From contig NC_081405.1 in the NCBI RefSeq assembly GCF_030272615.1, positions 575,593,752 through 575,657,751 on the forward strand: 64,000 bases of DNA. The letters run 5' to 3'. Source of the DNA: Cryptomeria japonica. Its lineage: Eukaryota; Streptophyta; Pinopsida; Cupressales; Cupressaceae. Under the pieces are notes generated by a model. The model searched no databases. It worked only from the letters and a program-made list of their open reading frames with translations, and was not told the DNA's origin. Position numbers and translations under genes: made by a program. This document shows positions 47,873 to 58,998 of this stretch, one piece after another. Position 1 is the stretch's first letter. Each line of letters begins with the position of its first letter.

Positions 47873-48470
47873 TTGGGTCTTGTAATGTCACAAGGGGAGT
47901 TGAAAATGGACCAAGAGAAGGTGAGTGCTATACTATCATGGCCAACACCTAAGACTATGAATGATGTCAGAAGCTTCCATGGTTTATCAACTTTTTATAG
48001 GAAGTTCATAAGAGGATTTAGTCATGTTTGTGCACCCATGCTTGACACCATAAAGGGAGGACAAAAGTGCAGGTTCAGTTGGACCAAAGAGGTAGATGAT
48101 TCATTTGAATCATTGAAGAAGAAGGTTGCAGAACAACCATTCCTTGCCTTACTAGACTGCAACAAGATATTTCAGGTGGAGTGTGATGCAAGCCACATGG
48201 CTATTGGGGCAATGCTCAGTCTGAAAGGAAGGCCTATTGCTTTTTTCAGTGAAAAGCTAAATGATGCCAACAAAAGATACTCATCCTATGACTTGGAGAT
48301 GTATGCTCTAGTACAGTCTTTGAAAAAGTGGAGGCACTATTTGTTGCCTAAGGAGTTCATTGTTTTTACTTATAAACCACTGACACATGAAGTGGGTAGA
48401 TGCCCTATAATCCTTCACCTTCACCCTCAAACACAATAAGGGAGTCAAGAACAAAGTTGCAGATGCTTTG
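47873..48470 (+). pseudogene. Gypsy-B RT end and RNase H
   Basis: VRSFHGLSTFYRKFIRGFS closes RT. RNase H has FQVECDASHMAIGAML (Asp 1), RYSSYDLEMYALVQ (Glu) and then FIVFTYKPLTHE, where family members have a T-D-H-K-P-L motif. One codon is missing and the catalytic Asp is gone. A frameshift near 48400 leads to FTFTLKHNKGVKNKVADAL in the next frame, which holds the last conserved Asp. Confidence 0.86.
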
Positions 48471-49490
48471 AGAAGGAGGGTCTTAACTATCAACCAAATC
48501 AAGATGGAGAGTGTTGGTATTGATTCTTTGAAGAGTATGTATGACTCTAACAAAGAATTTGGAGAGATATATAAGGTATGTACAACCTTTGGTGAGAGGT
48601 ATCATATTGAGTTTTCTAAATTTCTGATACAAGATGGATTTTTATTTAAAGGAGTACAGTTGTGTATTCCTAAGTGTTCCATGAGGTTGAATATAATTAG
48701 GGAGAATAATTGTAGAGCTATGATGGGTCATTTTGGCCTTGACAAGACCCTAGACATTGTGAAGAGACATTATTACTAGCCTAAATTGCAGGCAAATGTA
48801 ATGAAGTTTGTGGAAACATGTGTAATATGTCAGAAAGCCAAGGGGAAGTCCACAAATGTAGGTTTGTATCATCCTTTACCCATTCCTTCTAGGCCATGGA
48901 AGAGCATAAGTATTGACTTTGTGTTGGGTCTTCCTAGGACAAGGAGGGGATTTGACAATTTCTTTGTATTGGTGGATAGGTTTAGTAAAATGGCTCATTT
49001 CTTGCAATGTAAGACTTCTTGTGATGCATCATATGTTGCAGACCTATTCTTCAAACAAATAGTTTAGATACATGGATTGCCTCTAAGCATTGTTTCAGAA
49101 AGAGATGCAAAGTTCATAGGTCCCTTTTGGAGGACCCTTTGGAAGAAGCTAGGAACTAACCTAGCTTTCTCATAATCCTACCATCCTCAAATGGATGGGA
49201 AAATTGAATTTTTTAATCAGTCATTAGGAAACCTATTAAGGTGTTTGACAAGGCAACATGGAGAAAAAATGGGACAGTATACTGTCAGAGGAAGAGTTCT
49301 CTTATAGTGATACTATGAATGGGAGCGTAGGGAAGTCTCCTTTCCAGGTTGTATATGGCATCAACCCAAGGGGAGTATGGGAGTTAAGGGATTTACCCAA
49401 GGAAGAGCGCATTAGTGTAGATGGTGAAGCTTTTGCATCAACCATCAAAGAGGTGCATGACCAAGTAAATTCTCAACTCCAATAGTCTGC
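48471..49490 (+). pseudogene. Gypsy-B integrase
   Basis: Zinc-binding region GHFGLDKTLDIVKRHYY, a TAG at 48777-48779 where Trp is expected, then CVICQKAKGK. The core has ISIDFVLGLP (Asp 1), [11 protein letters not shown] (Asp 2) and HPQMDGKIEFFNQSLG (Glu). All three acids are present. Stops lie at about 49066 (TAG) and 49171 (TAA), and the frame changes near 49250. Confidence 0.87.
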
Positions 49491-49491
49491 A

Positions 49492-50001
49492 GTGAAGTAT
49501 AAACCTTATGCTGATAAGAAAAAGAGAGATGTACAGTTTAGTGTTGGGGATTTGGTATGGGTACATTTCAAGAAGGAGAGACTCCCGAAAGGAAAATACA
49601 CCAAGCTCATGCAGAGGAAGATTGGACCATGTCAGATATTGAAGAAATATGGACAAAATACCTATGAAATCCAACTTCCTCCTGATCTTGGATTATCACC
49701 CATTTTTAATGTGTGTGATCTTACACTTTTCAAAGGTGGTGACAATGAAGGGGAGGGACCAATGTAGGTTGTAGCAGACAATAACATTCCAAGGCATGAA
49801 TCACCTAAGTTGAGCAAAGTGTTAGACTCTAGAGTCACAAAGAAGACAAGGAACAAGGAGTACATTCAGTATTTGGTGGCCTCGTAGGACAAACTAGAAT
49901 CAAAGGTAGTTTGGATGATGGATGAACAAATTTCCAACCATGGTGCAGATTTACAAACTCTGATCTCAAGTGGGCTTGAGATATCTTCTCCTGGGGAGTA
50001 A
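49492..50001 (+). pseudogene. Gypsy-B integrase C-terminus with chromodomain-like tail
   Basis: VQFSVGDLVWVHFKKERLP and KLMQRKIGPCQILKKYGQN form the SH3-like GPY/F-type region. After two TAG stops the tail reads EYIQYLVAS, then LESKVVWMMDEQI, resembling a chromodomain (EYLVKWKG...SxATWE). Such tails steer integration to heterochromatin. The stop TAA (49999-50001) is adjacent to the first base of the 3' LTR, and the purine tract CTGGGGAGTAA overlaps the last codons. Confidence 0.78.
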
Positions 50002-51512
50002 TGTGCATGGGCACCTCATTAAAACTCCAATCATGACTCTAAGGAAGAAGAATAGGAATATGATAGTGTCTTAGTGTGTTTTGTGTTCCATGTACTCAAT
50101 AAAACCCACCATGCAAGCCCATATCACCAATTAGGCAATTTGATAAGCCAATTGGGACAATGTGGTCAATAGGGGTAGTAGATGGTTTAGTTTTGTGTTT
50201 GATATATTTTAAAAAAATTTAGGAGTGTTTGGTTGATCCATGTGTGTGGATCTAAACCCTAGCAAGTATGACAACATTTTGTTCAAAATTGCGAAATTGC
50301 AACTTTTGAAAAATGCAAGTTGAGTGCAAAAGTGCAACTTTTTCAAATATAATTGGGGGAAGCCTTTCAATGGTTCCAACCTACTCCAAATTTGGTTGGA
50401 AAACATTGGAGAGTTGTATAAGCCTTCTTGAAACAATTCCCAAGGTTTCTACTTTGGTGATTGGAGTTTGTGAAGCAATAAAACACTAAAATACTATAGT
50501 TTTCCCAAAAATTCTGAGTTTACAGGAGTTGCACGTGCTTGTACAGATTGATTTGAACCACACCATCCATGGAGCAGATAGAGGGGTTAAATAAATTTTC
50601 TTTGTTGGTGGTTTGAGGTCCTAATTGTTCCAGAGTAGTGAGAATTCTCAATCCTTTTGAGTGCAACCTGAAAATTGAGGGTTTGGAGAGTGTTCTGGAT
50701 CAACATGGCCTTATCTTGCATTCTAGTCCACTATAAGACTCTTCCTTTGGAGAGCTGAAGAATAAACCTCTTTACTTTAGATTTTTCATGGGTTGTTTTA
50801 GGGGAAACTTGGTTCTATGGATAAAGGAGAAAAATTAGGTAGGCATCTCCATGTGAGAACTTAGGACAAGATTTAGGACAATCATCATAAACAATCATAG
50901 TGGTGGATTCTAGGCATGAAACCCTAAAATTTGAGGTTAGTAACCATCACCAACATGCCCATATAGTTTTTTTTTCTATTTTGAGTCCATTTATTCGTAG
51001 TTACTTTGAAAAATGGGCCTAATTGCCCCTATTAGGTCTCTTGGCCCCTAAAGGGTTTAGACCTTGTTATTACAGGTCAAATTAAACCATTTTAGGGATC
51101 AGTAAAAATTTAAAAAGGGTGTCTTAAATGGTAATTTTTTTGTATGGGTGTGTAGAAAATTTTGGAGTTAAGATCCATTTTATTGCCAAATAGGGTTACA
51201 AGCCTAGGGGGTAAGTTTCTAAAGGAGGTATAAGGAACCAGAGCCTAATCTCAAAACCAATGTTTGGACAAGTTTCTAATGGCCATAAAGGAACCAATTC
51301 TGAATCCCTTAGGAGAAGGGTTTTATGGGATGGTTTAGGGTAGGTATGGAGGCATTTACTCATCTTGAGTACACCCAAGCCTAGTGAACTTGCGAGTGGA
51401 CTCATCCAGGGTGTGGAGCCCTTCCTTGCATGACCCTTGTGATCAGTTGTGGGGTCATAAGTCTAATCTTGTTTGGGATTGTCCTTAGGTGTGTGGTTAG
51501 GGTTCTTCATCA
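50002..51512 (+). repeat. 3' LTR of Gypsy-B
   Basis: TGTGCATGGGCACC ... CTTCATCA, 1511 bp, followed by CTTTG (51513-51517), the right target duplication. Confidence 0.9.
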
Positions 51513-51517
51513 CTTTG

Positions 51518-54500
51518 GCTACCTCTTTTGGGCCAACTTTTTAAGTATTTTTGTTTAGCAGTAGATATGGGTGTCTTTTCATTGGTTTTCTCTTAGATTA
51601 CTCTTATTAAGACAAAATTCTCCTTGAGAAACACATCTTTTGGGTCCCATATTTTCAAGCTAATGGTTATTTTAGATATCACTACTTCTAATATCTAGAG
51701 ATATCGCAAGAGGGTTTACCCTTCCCTTTTCTTATAGCCTATCTAGTTTTTCTTATTGATCTTATTGACATGAAAAGAGTGTCAATAAGTTGTATTATTT
51801 TCTAGAACCTTGTTATTGGTTCTTATTTTTTTCTTCCCATAGAGGTAGGGATGAGTATTGTGGAATAAGTTAGCAGGTATTGTAAGGGGGTCATTGTTGC
51901 CCTTTGTTTAGTTCTCACTCTTGAAATCCTATTGTAGTGGAGTTTAAGAGTGTTGGAGCCTTTTTGAGAGAGTGTCAACAATATGGGGTCATTGATATCA
52001 AAATGGATGTCTAAAAATATGTATTGTATACTAAATTGGTTCGATGGAATTTTTTCCATGGACATTGATGGAAAAGATTATGTATGTTGGAGATATTTGG
52101 GACAAGTTGTGCCATGTTTGATTGAGTAGTGGTGTAGAAGGTAGTCTATAAATGAGTTAGATGGTTTCAAATTAGTCTGAAGGCTATTGTTTGCCTTGAT
52201 TCAAATTGTTTATATCATATTAATTTGATGAGGTAACTATAGTTGATATTTTTATATTTTTCTAATGATATGGTCTATGTTCCACTATTGGCAATTTAAA
52301 AGAAATTGTAAGTGTTGTCATAGCAAGTTTTCAGTGACTTTAGATTCATGTTTTTCTTTGCATCTCATTGTATTGCACTTTTAAGTTTTGTGATTATAGA
52401 TTTAAGTTGGTCATTTCCTATGTAACTATTGTATTGGGTGGAAAATTAGGGTTAGGGTTAAATTAAGATAATAAAAAAACTTAACTACCTAATTAACCAT
52501 TATATTAAGGAGAGGAATCAAGTAGATCTAACAATGATATACCAAGATTTTGATAAGATTGTAAGCTCCTTTGATAGGGATACACCCTCAAATTGAATTG
52601 ATTTGAATTGTTGAAGATTAGGGAAAAATAGGTGATTATTGAAGTATATTGGCATAAACAATAAGCTACAAATATCATATGAAGACATCAATGTAGGTCT
52701 AGGTAAAATAAGATCATAGACCCATTCCCACAAGTTCAACATTATTTTTTGGGACGAGGTATTATCAATTCACCTTGGTCCTCAAAATTTATTGTGGTCA
52801 AAAACTCGACCTATTCATTTTCATGAATTATGTCAATCCTCACGAACTTAGCTAGGTGTTTTATTAGGTATAACTTCTATTTAAGAATTAACCTTGAATG
52901 AATTAATGAAAATACTAAAAAAAAAAGGACAAATAGATATACCTGAGATCTGAAATTATTGATGATCATGCTTTTCTATTTGAATTTAATCACAAATGTT
53001 GTATGAAATGATATAATTAAATCAAAATTTAATTAATTTTGTTCCACGATGGTTGACTGATGAATATCTAGCCTTGAAGATCTCAAAAAATAATTGTTTA
53101 TGAATTCTTCATGGATGTACAAGTACTTTAGTTAGGTTGTCAATGTGAAATGAATTGATATGATGTCTTTATATAGGGGTATCTAGGTAATTTAATTATT
53201 AGGATAACATCCAACGGTCATGCATGGCCATTAAAATCAAATCTTATTGATGAGATATATCCCTAATACCATTTCAAGACCATGATGCTTTAAGGTATCT
53301 TGTTACAGGCCAAGGAGTTCCATTCCTTTGTCTCACCATAATAATGACCAAAAAAATGGTAGGATAAGGTCGGTATCCCATTGTCAGATCCACAAAAATT
53401 TGTTCATGGACTCCAAGCAAGAGAATAGGCATAAATGGACCTAGAAAAGAGATGAGGATAGGTAATTCTAAAGTAGGGGCACAAATATGAGGTATAAATT
53501 GACTGAGTGAAAAATTGCAATACTACATTTATCCCACACTTAAATGGAATATTTTATTTTGGGAACACTTGTGGTAAAGTTGATGAAAGATGTAATATAT
53601 TAGGAGCTCAACCAAAAGGAGATAAAACATCACTAATTTCAAGGTACCAAGACCTAAATATTATGACCTTAAATCACACAACCACATGCAAGGGTACACA
53701 AAACAATCCAAAAGATAAAAATTTCAAAACAAAAGAAAAACAAGAAAAAAGGGAGAATGAAACAAAGCATAATGGCTAAAAAACCAAAATATGTCCTCAA
53801 GCCAACTATCCGAAGAGACCTTCATAATAAAATGTCTCAAAATCTAATATCATTCTTGAAAATTACATTGCAAGGACATAAGTAATCACATAAAAAGAGA
53901 AAGAGCATGCACCAAACTATGAACGATAAATAGCAAATCTATAAGCTCATGGAAAGAAGAAAGAGGAAATATGGATGACATTGGTTAGTTGTTCTTTTCT
54001 AGGTGATCCATGAGAAGAACAATCAAAGAAGACATCAACAAAGGAGATATCCTTTTAGGAAACAATGTTTTGGGTATTTGTAACCCTATGTAAGATAGAT
54101 ATATGTGTGCTTTCAAGGACATCTCATGTAAAAGTTTGTTTGATCTAGTTTTAAGAATGTGCACCCCATTTAGGAGATAAATTTTTCATATAGTTTTGTA
54201 CATGAGGCATCTTGTGTAAGAGTTTTTTTTCTACAGTTGTAAATGGGCTCCTTATAGCACAAGAGATCTTTTCTCAGATGTCTACCTCCAAGAAGAGAAT
54301 TTGAACAAACATAGAATTTTCTATCAAAAGAAGGGAATGAGAACAAGAATTCCTACCTTCCTTCTATTGCTAGGTAGAGGGATTATTGATGAAGAATGAA
54401 ACACTTTTTACCCAAAGTGTAGGATTTGTTTATAAAAGATATACATTTCAAAATGAAAAGGATGTTTTAGTCAAGGATGGACACCTCTTGCATAAGAGAT

Positions 54501-55280
54501 AATCCTTTAGAAAACAAACAACTTCACACCAGGAATGACACCAAATCATAAGGAAACATCACTCAACATTGGAAAAGTGGATTCTTAGATATGATAACAA
54601 AGATCAATGCCCACCAAGTGTAGGGATAGTGAGAATAATTACACAACCTCTAATGGTATATTATACATAATAAAATGCACAATGTACTCACATGAATAAT
54701 ATAACGCAAAAAAATAAATAGAGAAATCTTAGTTAGAGAGAAAATATAGGATAATATTATCAATCCACAAAGCATAAAAGCAAGAATGAATCATATAGCT
54801 GCCCCAAGATGATTGATATTGAGAAAGAATCACCTCTTATGACAAAGAACCCCCAATCAAGTTAATTATTATTGTCATAGGGTGAGAAGCAACATCAAGA
54901 GTGAATGGAATGCTAAGGGACTACCTCTTCACCAAGGATGAGTGCAATATTAGTTGTAAGAGTTATATGAGCTTGATCATATTGCTCTTGAATAAATATT
55001 TAAAATGTTTTAGAATTTTCAAGAGAATGAGAATGACTATGATGAAAATTACAATGTGCATCATCTTCCTTCTTGTCATAGCTTTAAATAAGTCTAATGA
55101 AAGAAAAGACAACATTTTTATAATACTTAAATCTCTGAAAGATTCTATTACCTAATTTATCTTGATCATCAATAGGAGTAGGACAATGGTTGCAAGAAAA
55201 AAATGGATTGATTTCTATGATTTTAACCATTCCACTATCAATGAGTATTTGAATTCTCTTTTAAAAATTTGGAAAATGAT
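51518..55280 (+). other. No gene recognised; AT-rich intergenic DNA
   Basis: Short open frames only. The 90-residue frame at 53507-53779 is Lys/Asn-rich and has no family signs. Loose repeats of ATCTCATGTAAAAG, ATCTTGTGTAAGAG and CTCTTGCATAAGAG occur at about 54121, 54210 and 54490. Nothing else can be supported. Confidence 0.4.
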
Positions 55281-55328
55281 TGTGACGACATATAAAAATG
55301 ACCATATTCCTAAATGAATATTTTATGT

Positions 55329-55436
55329 TCATTCCTCTATTTAATTAAATCCAATTTAATTGAATCACTTACATTCCTCTATTTAATTAAATCCAATTTA
55401 ATTGAATCACCTTCATTTCTCTATTTAATTAAATAA
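55329..55436 (+). repeat. 42-bp tandem repeat, about 2.5 copies
   Basis: CATTCCTCTATTTAATTAAA begins at 55330, 55372 and (as CATTTCTC...) 55414. It lies inside the Gypsy-C LTR. Confidence 0.85.
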
Positions 55437-56250
55437 ATTACTCAATTTATTCAAATTAAATTCACTAAGTCTCTTTTACCATTTAATGGGATAAATCATT
55501 TTATTCAATTAAATCCCTTCTATCCACTTTTTAATTAAATTCTAATTTAATTAAATAGTTTACCCTAAATTGAATAAATCTAATTTATTCAATTTCCCCA
55601 ATTGCAACCAAATTGAATTAAATTAACTTTATCTCAATTAAATCCTATTATCTCTCCATCCACTTGCAAAATCCTACATCTCCCACTTGCCTCCTAAACC
55701 CTATTCCTAACCCCCTTCTAGACTCTTCTAATCCCTTCTAAATTAGCCTAACCCATCTTCTAAATATTGTCACATCCCTAAGCAAGGGGAAGTCACTTCT
55801 CAAACCCCCAAAGTCTTTGAAAACCATTAAAGGCTTCAACAACTTAACTTTCAAAGTCTTCCAAACCATTAATGGTCAACTCAACCCTCCAGCATGATTA
55901 AAGACTTTCTCTAATCTCAACCTCCATGTAACCCAAGGGTCTCATCAAGCATTTATTGCTTTGACCATGGTTAGTCCTTAATCCTTTGCACAAGAGTTTA
56001 TCCTTTGGGTAAAACCTTTATCCATTGGATAACGCTAACCTAACCTTAACCTAACCTTAACCCTTACCTCTTAAGGTAACCATGAGGTCTTCTCAAACAT
56101 TTAATGCTTCCTACCTCTCTTCTCAACCCAACTTTATGTTGACAATTGTCACCATTTCATTGGTGCAAATTGCAAACATGAATTGAGCAACTTTCAAACT
56201 CAACCCTTGATTAACTCTTTCAATCCTGGCCATCCATTGCCCTATTTTTG

Positions 56251-56260
56251 CTATAAATAG
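56251..56260 (+). promoter_or_regulatory. Probable TATA box of the Gypsy-C LTR
   Basis: CTATAAATAG followed by a pyrimidine-rich stretch, about 500 bp before the LTR end, fits an LTR promoter. No transcript evidence is available. Confidence 0.6.
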
Positions 56261-56766
56261 AGCTCTCATTCCTCCATTTTCATATATGCAAGCTCTTAGT
56301 ATCATACTTATGCTCAATTTTATTACATCTAGTCTCTCTCTTTGCAAATAAGAAGTAATCTAATAATTATTTTAGATTGTTTCTTTTATCAATAGCTTAA
56401 ATACATAACTAGTATATCATGTTAGGATAGTATCACTACTAATCTTGTCATCTTATAATCTAGTTCATTTCATTTGTAGGATTATGCATAGATAGGTTGC
56501 ATTCTCATGGTAAAATCAACCAAAGCATCCCTCGTTCTTGCATTTGTCATCCCTAAACCATTTTGCTTAGTGATCTGAGAGCAAAGACATTGGTTTGAGG
56601 GACCTTGTGAGATATTTAACCATGGAACCAACCTTGGCAAGCTGAGTCATCCTTCATGACTCCATAGCTTGCACCAAGAAGTCTTGTGGGTGTGTAGACA
56701 ACCCTCTTGGAACTTCATTTTTCACATTTTAAGTTCTATTGACCCACTTTTCCCGCATATATTTTT

Positions 56767-56785
56767 TGGCACCCACTGTGGGGCT
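56767..56785 (+). other. Gypsy-C primer binding site
   Basis: TGGCACCCACTGTGGGGCT, close to the TGGCGCCCACCGTGGGGC form common in plant gypsy elements. The differences are C-to-T or G-to-A changes. Confidence 0.8.
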
Positions 56786-56850
56786 CGACCCCATATAGCA
56801 AATCGGTTTTTGAATTTAACCACTTTTGCAAGTCCGCAGGAAACAAGAAT

Positions 56851-57104
56851 CAGCACATGAGAAACATTCCCTGGCGCATTAGGTTAACAGTCTAGTGCAT
56901 CCTAATTTCTGTTTAGCACGTGGGGTCTATTTGATAGCGCGTGTAGTCTTTACTATAGCGCATTATCCCACTAACATTTTCCTATAGGTCTCGGCACGAG
57001 AGAAAATTAGAGCAGCGCATCTAGAAACCATCTTAGTGCATCATGATCATCTTTTAGCACATCATTGTTATATTGTAGCGCATACAGTTTGTTCTGTAGT
57101 GCAT
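56851..57104 (+). repeat. 21-bp-spaced array, block 1 (core TAGCGCAT)
   Basis: Twelve cores start at 56851, 56872, 56893, 56914, 56935, 56956, 56992, 57013, 57034, 57055, 57076 and 57097. Every step is 21 bp except one of 36. Cores read TAGCGCAT, TAGTGCAT, TAGCACAT, TAGCGCGT and similar. The 13-bp spacers are diverged. Confidence 0.88.
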
Positions 57105-58625
57105 CACAGATAGAAACCAAAAAAAATAAAAAAATCTATAACCGAGGATAAAATTAGAATTGTTGAAATCCATGAGTTATCTAACCTTTTTACTTGTTAT
57201 TGTGCAGCATTCTAACAATTTTCTTCCAGATAGGAGCTCAGTTTTATGACCGTTAGGGTAGTTTAGAGTTTTTACTAACTTAGATAAGCTAGTTAAAATT
57301 TGAACTTCTTTCAATTTTCTTAAAATTGAACTCATATTTCATTTGGGTACCTAAAAAGAACCACAAATCCAAAATCTTTTCTTGCTTTTCTGGGAGGAAA
57401 ATTCTTAATTTGGGCTCTAAAAAGAACAAAGACAAATTTTCATTTTGCAAAGGGCTTAAAAGGAATCTCACCATCCTTTGGTGCATAAAAGGATTCATCT
57501 TTAAATTTGGGCAAAGTAAAGAATCACAAAAGTTAGTTACAACTAAAAGAGGGAAGATCTTCCCCTTTTGATTGCTTTATTTTATTGACCACACATTGCT
57601 TTTGTTTTGTTGACCAAACAATCGGTTTATTTTGTTGACCCTTTCTATTCAATAGATCAGAAAATCATTGCCATAAAAGGACTAAAATACACACCATGTT
57701 TTTGTGGAGCAACACCTCCATATAGATTTTAGAAAATCACTAAATTGAAAGGATAAAAAGACAAACTTAACTGCCTTGTCTTGAAAGTAGAAGGTATATG
57801 CTCTCCCCTTAACTGGGTAATCAAAAAGTAAAACTACTCTTATACTTTCAGTCATTTAAAGCATTTACATCTTTTAGCAGGCCTGCCTTCCCGAGGGGTT
57901 GAAAAGCTCTTAAAGCCATTCCTTGCTGGTGTGAAGGGAATGACCTAAGTGGGAAACAACTTTGATGCCAAGTGTTCCAACCCACTATAATCAAAAGTGG
58001 AAAGTGACGAAAGTCCTTTTCAACGGTTGCGCACAGCGATTAGCTTTCCCCCAATATCCTTGAGATATGTAAAGCCTTTGTTCTAAAGGTTGGGAATCCT
58101 CCTGAGGGAGTTTATCACTGACGACCGAACAGAAAGCCTGATTATGAACCTTAGAAATAGAAACCTTGAGCTGAGTCAGTAACCAGATATTTGTAATATC
58201 ATAGTACAAGGGTGAGGAAGAATCCACCCCCAAGATTACTCACCATATATCTCCCAAGATAACTACTCAATTGTGAAGCAATTCACTTTGAGTTAATTTC
58301 TAGCAAAAGGCAAAAAAATGGGTGCCCTCTAGTGGGTGACACGGTTGTTTGAGCTGACGGAGTATCGAGACTAGTGGGCTATGGTATTACTTATGACCCT
58401 TGAATAAAGAGTCTTTTTGAAGTGTATTCTTTGTAACTAAACCTATTGAAACATTGGGGATTTGAACACATCCTCATAGAATATACACTTATTGTTTAGA
58501 TTAGGCAAGAGTGGTTATGTATTTTGTTCTGTGTTTGCATTTGTTACTTCAAAAAATCATCCATCAGCATTGAAAACTTAAGGAAAAACACCAAAATCAC
58601 AGAAAACAGTCAAACCAGGATAGTT
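57105..58625 (+). other. Gypsy-C leader between the two arrays
   Basis: No gag-like coding sequence. Open frames at 57289-57498 (-) and 57326-57571 (+) mirror each other on the same low-complexity DNA. 57880-58380 is less AT-rich and looks more conserved, but I cannot assign a role. Confidence 0.45.
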
Positions 58626-58998
58626 TAGCGCATAAGAGCAACATCTTAGCGTATATCAACCATACCTTAGCACATCGCAGTTTATCCTTAGCATGTCAAA
58701 TACTCATAGTAGCGCTTCACAAAATTTGGAAATAGTCAAAAATAGTTAGCGCTTCTAGAAAACAACCTGGCATGTTGAAGCATCAGCTTAGCGCGTGGGA
58801 GTCAAACACTAGCACATAGGGTTATCAGTTAGTGCGTGGAAGGCCCATACTAGTGCATGATCTTTTGAGAAAAATAGAAAACAAAATTAAATAGTCTTTA
58901 CCAGTTAGCACGTAGACCGGGATAGCCTAGCGCGTGGGGTATTTTTCTTGGTGCATCGAAGAACTTTTGTAGCGCATAGGGTCTCTGCTTTAGCGTAT
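58626..58998 (+). repeat. 21-bp-spaced array, block 2 (core TAGCGCAT)
   Basis: Sixteen cores start at 58626, 58647, 58668, 58689, 58710, 58747, 58768, 58789, 58810, 58830, 58851, 58906, 58928, 58949, 58970 and 58991. Most steps are 21 bp, with slips of 20 and 22 and gaps of 37 and 55. Confidence 0.88.

Larger units (their letters stand above)
37528..51517 (+). mobile_element. Gypsy-B: gag-less Ty3/gypsy element with Copia-3 nested in its 5' LTR
   Basis: LTRs at 45310-46781 (with a 52-bp displaced start at 37533-37584) and 50002-51512. The direct repeat CTTTG at 37528-37532 (and 45305-45309) and 51513-51517 is a perfect 5-bp target duplication. The interior of only about 3.2 kb carries the end of protease, RT, RNase H, integrase and a chromodomain-like tail, in the gypsy order. 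The Met-type primer site and chromodomain-like end suggest a chromovirus (inference). There is no gag. Confidence 0.92.
55281..56757 (+). repeat. 5' LTR of Gypsy-C
   Basis: Starts TGTGACGACATATAAAAATG and ends TTTTCCCGCA, just before the primer site, about 1477 bp. The left boundary is inferred from the TG start and length only, since the partner LTR is off the window. Confidence 0.65.

Noticed and set aside
53507-53779. 90-residue Lys/Asn-rich frame as a gene
   Set aside because: Composition follows A-rich DNA, with no recognisable domain.
54117-54510. Loose ATCTCATGTAAAAG-like repeats as an array
   Set aside because: Spacing is irregular and only three weak copies are seen.
56034-56072. 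CCTAAC-like run as telomeric repeat
   Set aside because: Units are irregular (CCTAAC, CTTAAC) and not the plant TTTAGGG array; it lies inside an LTR.
57289-57571. Opposed open frames in the Gypsy-C leader as genes
   Set aside because: They overlap on opposite strands over low-complexity DNA and match no family I know.
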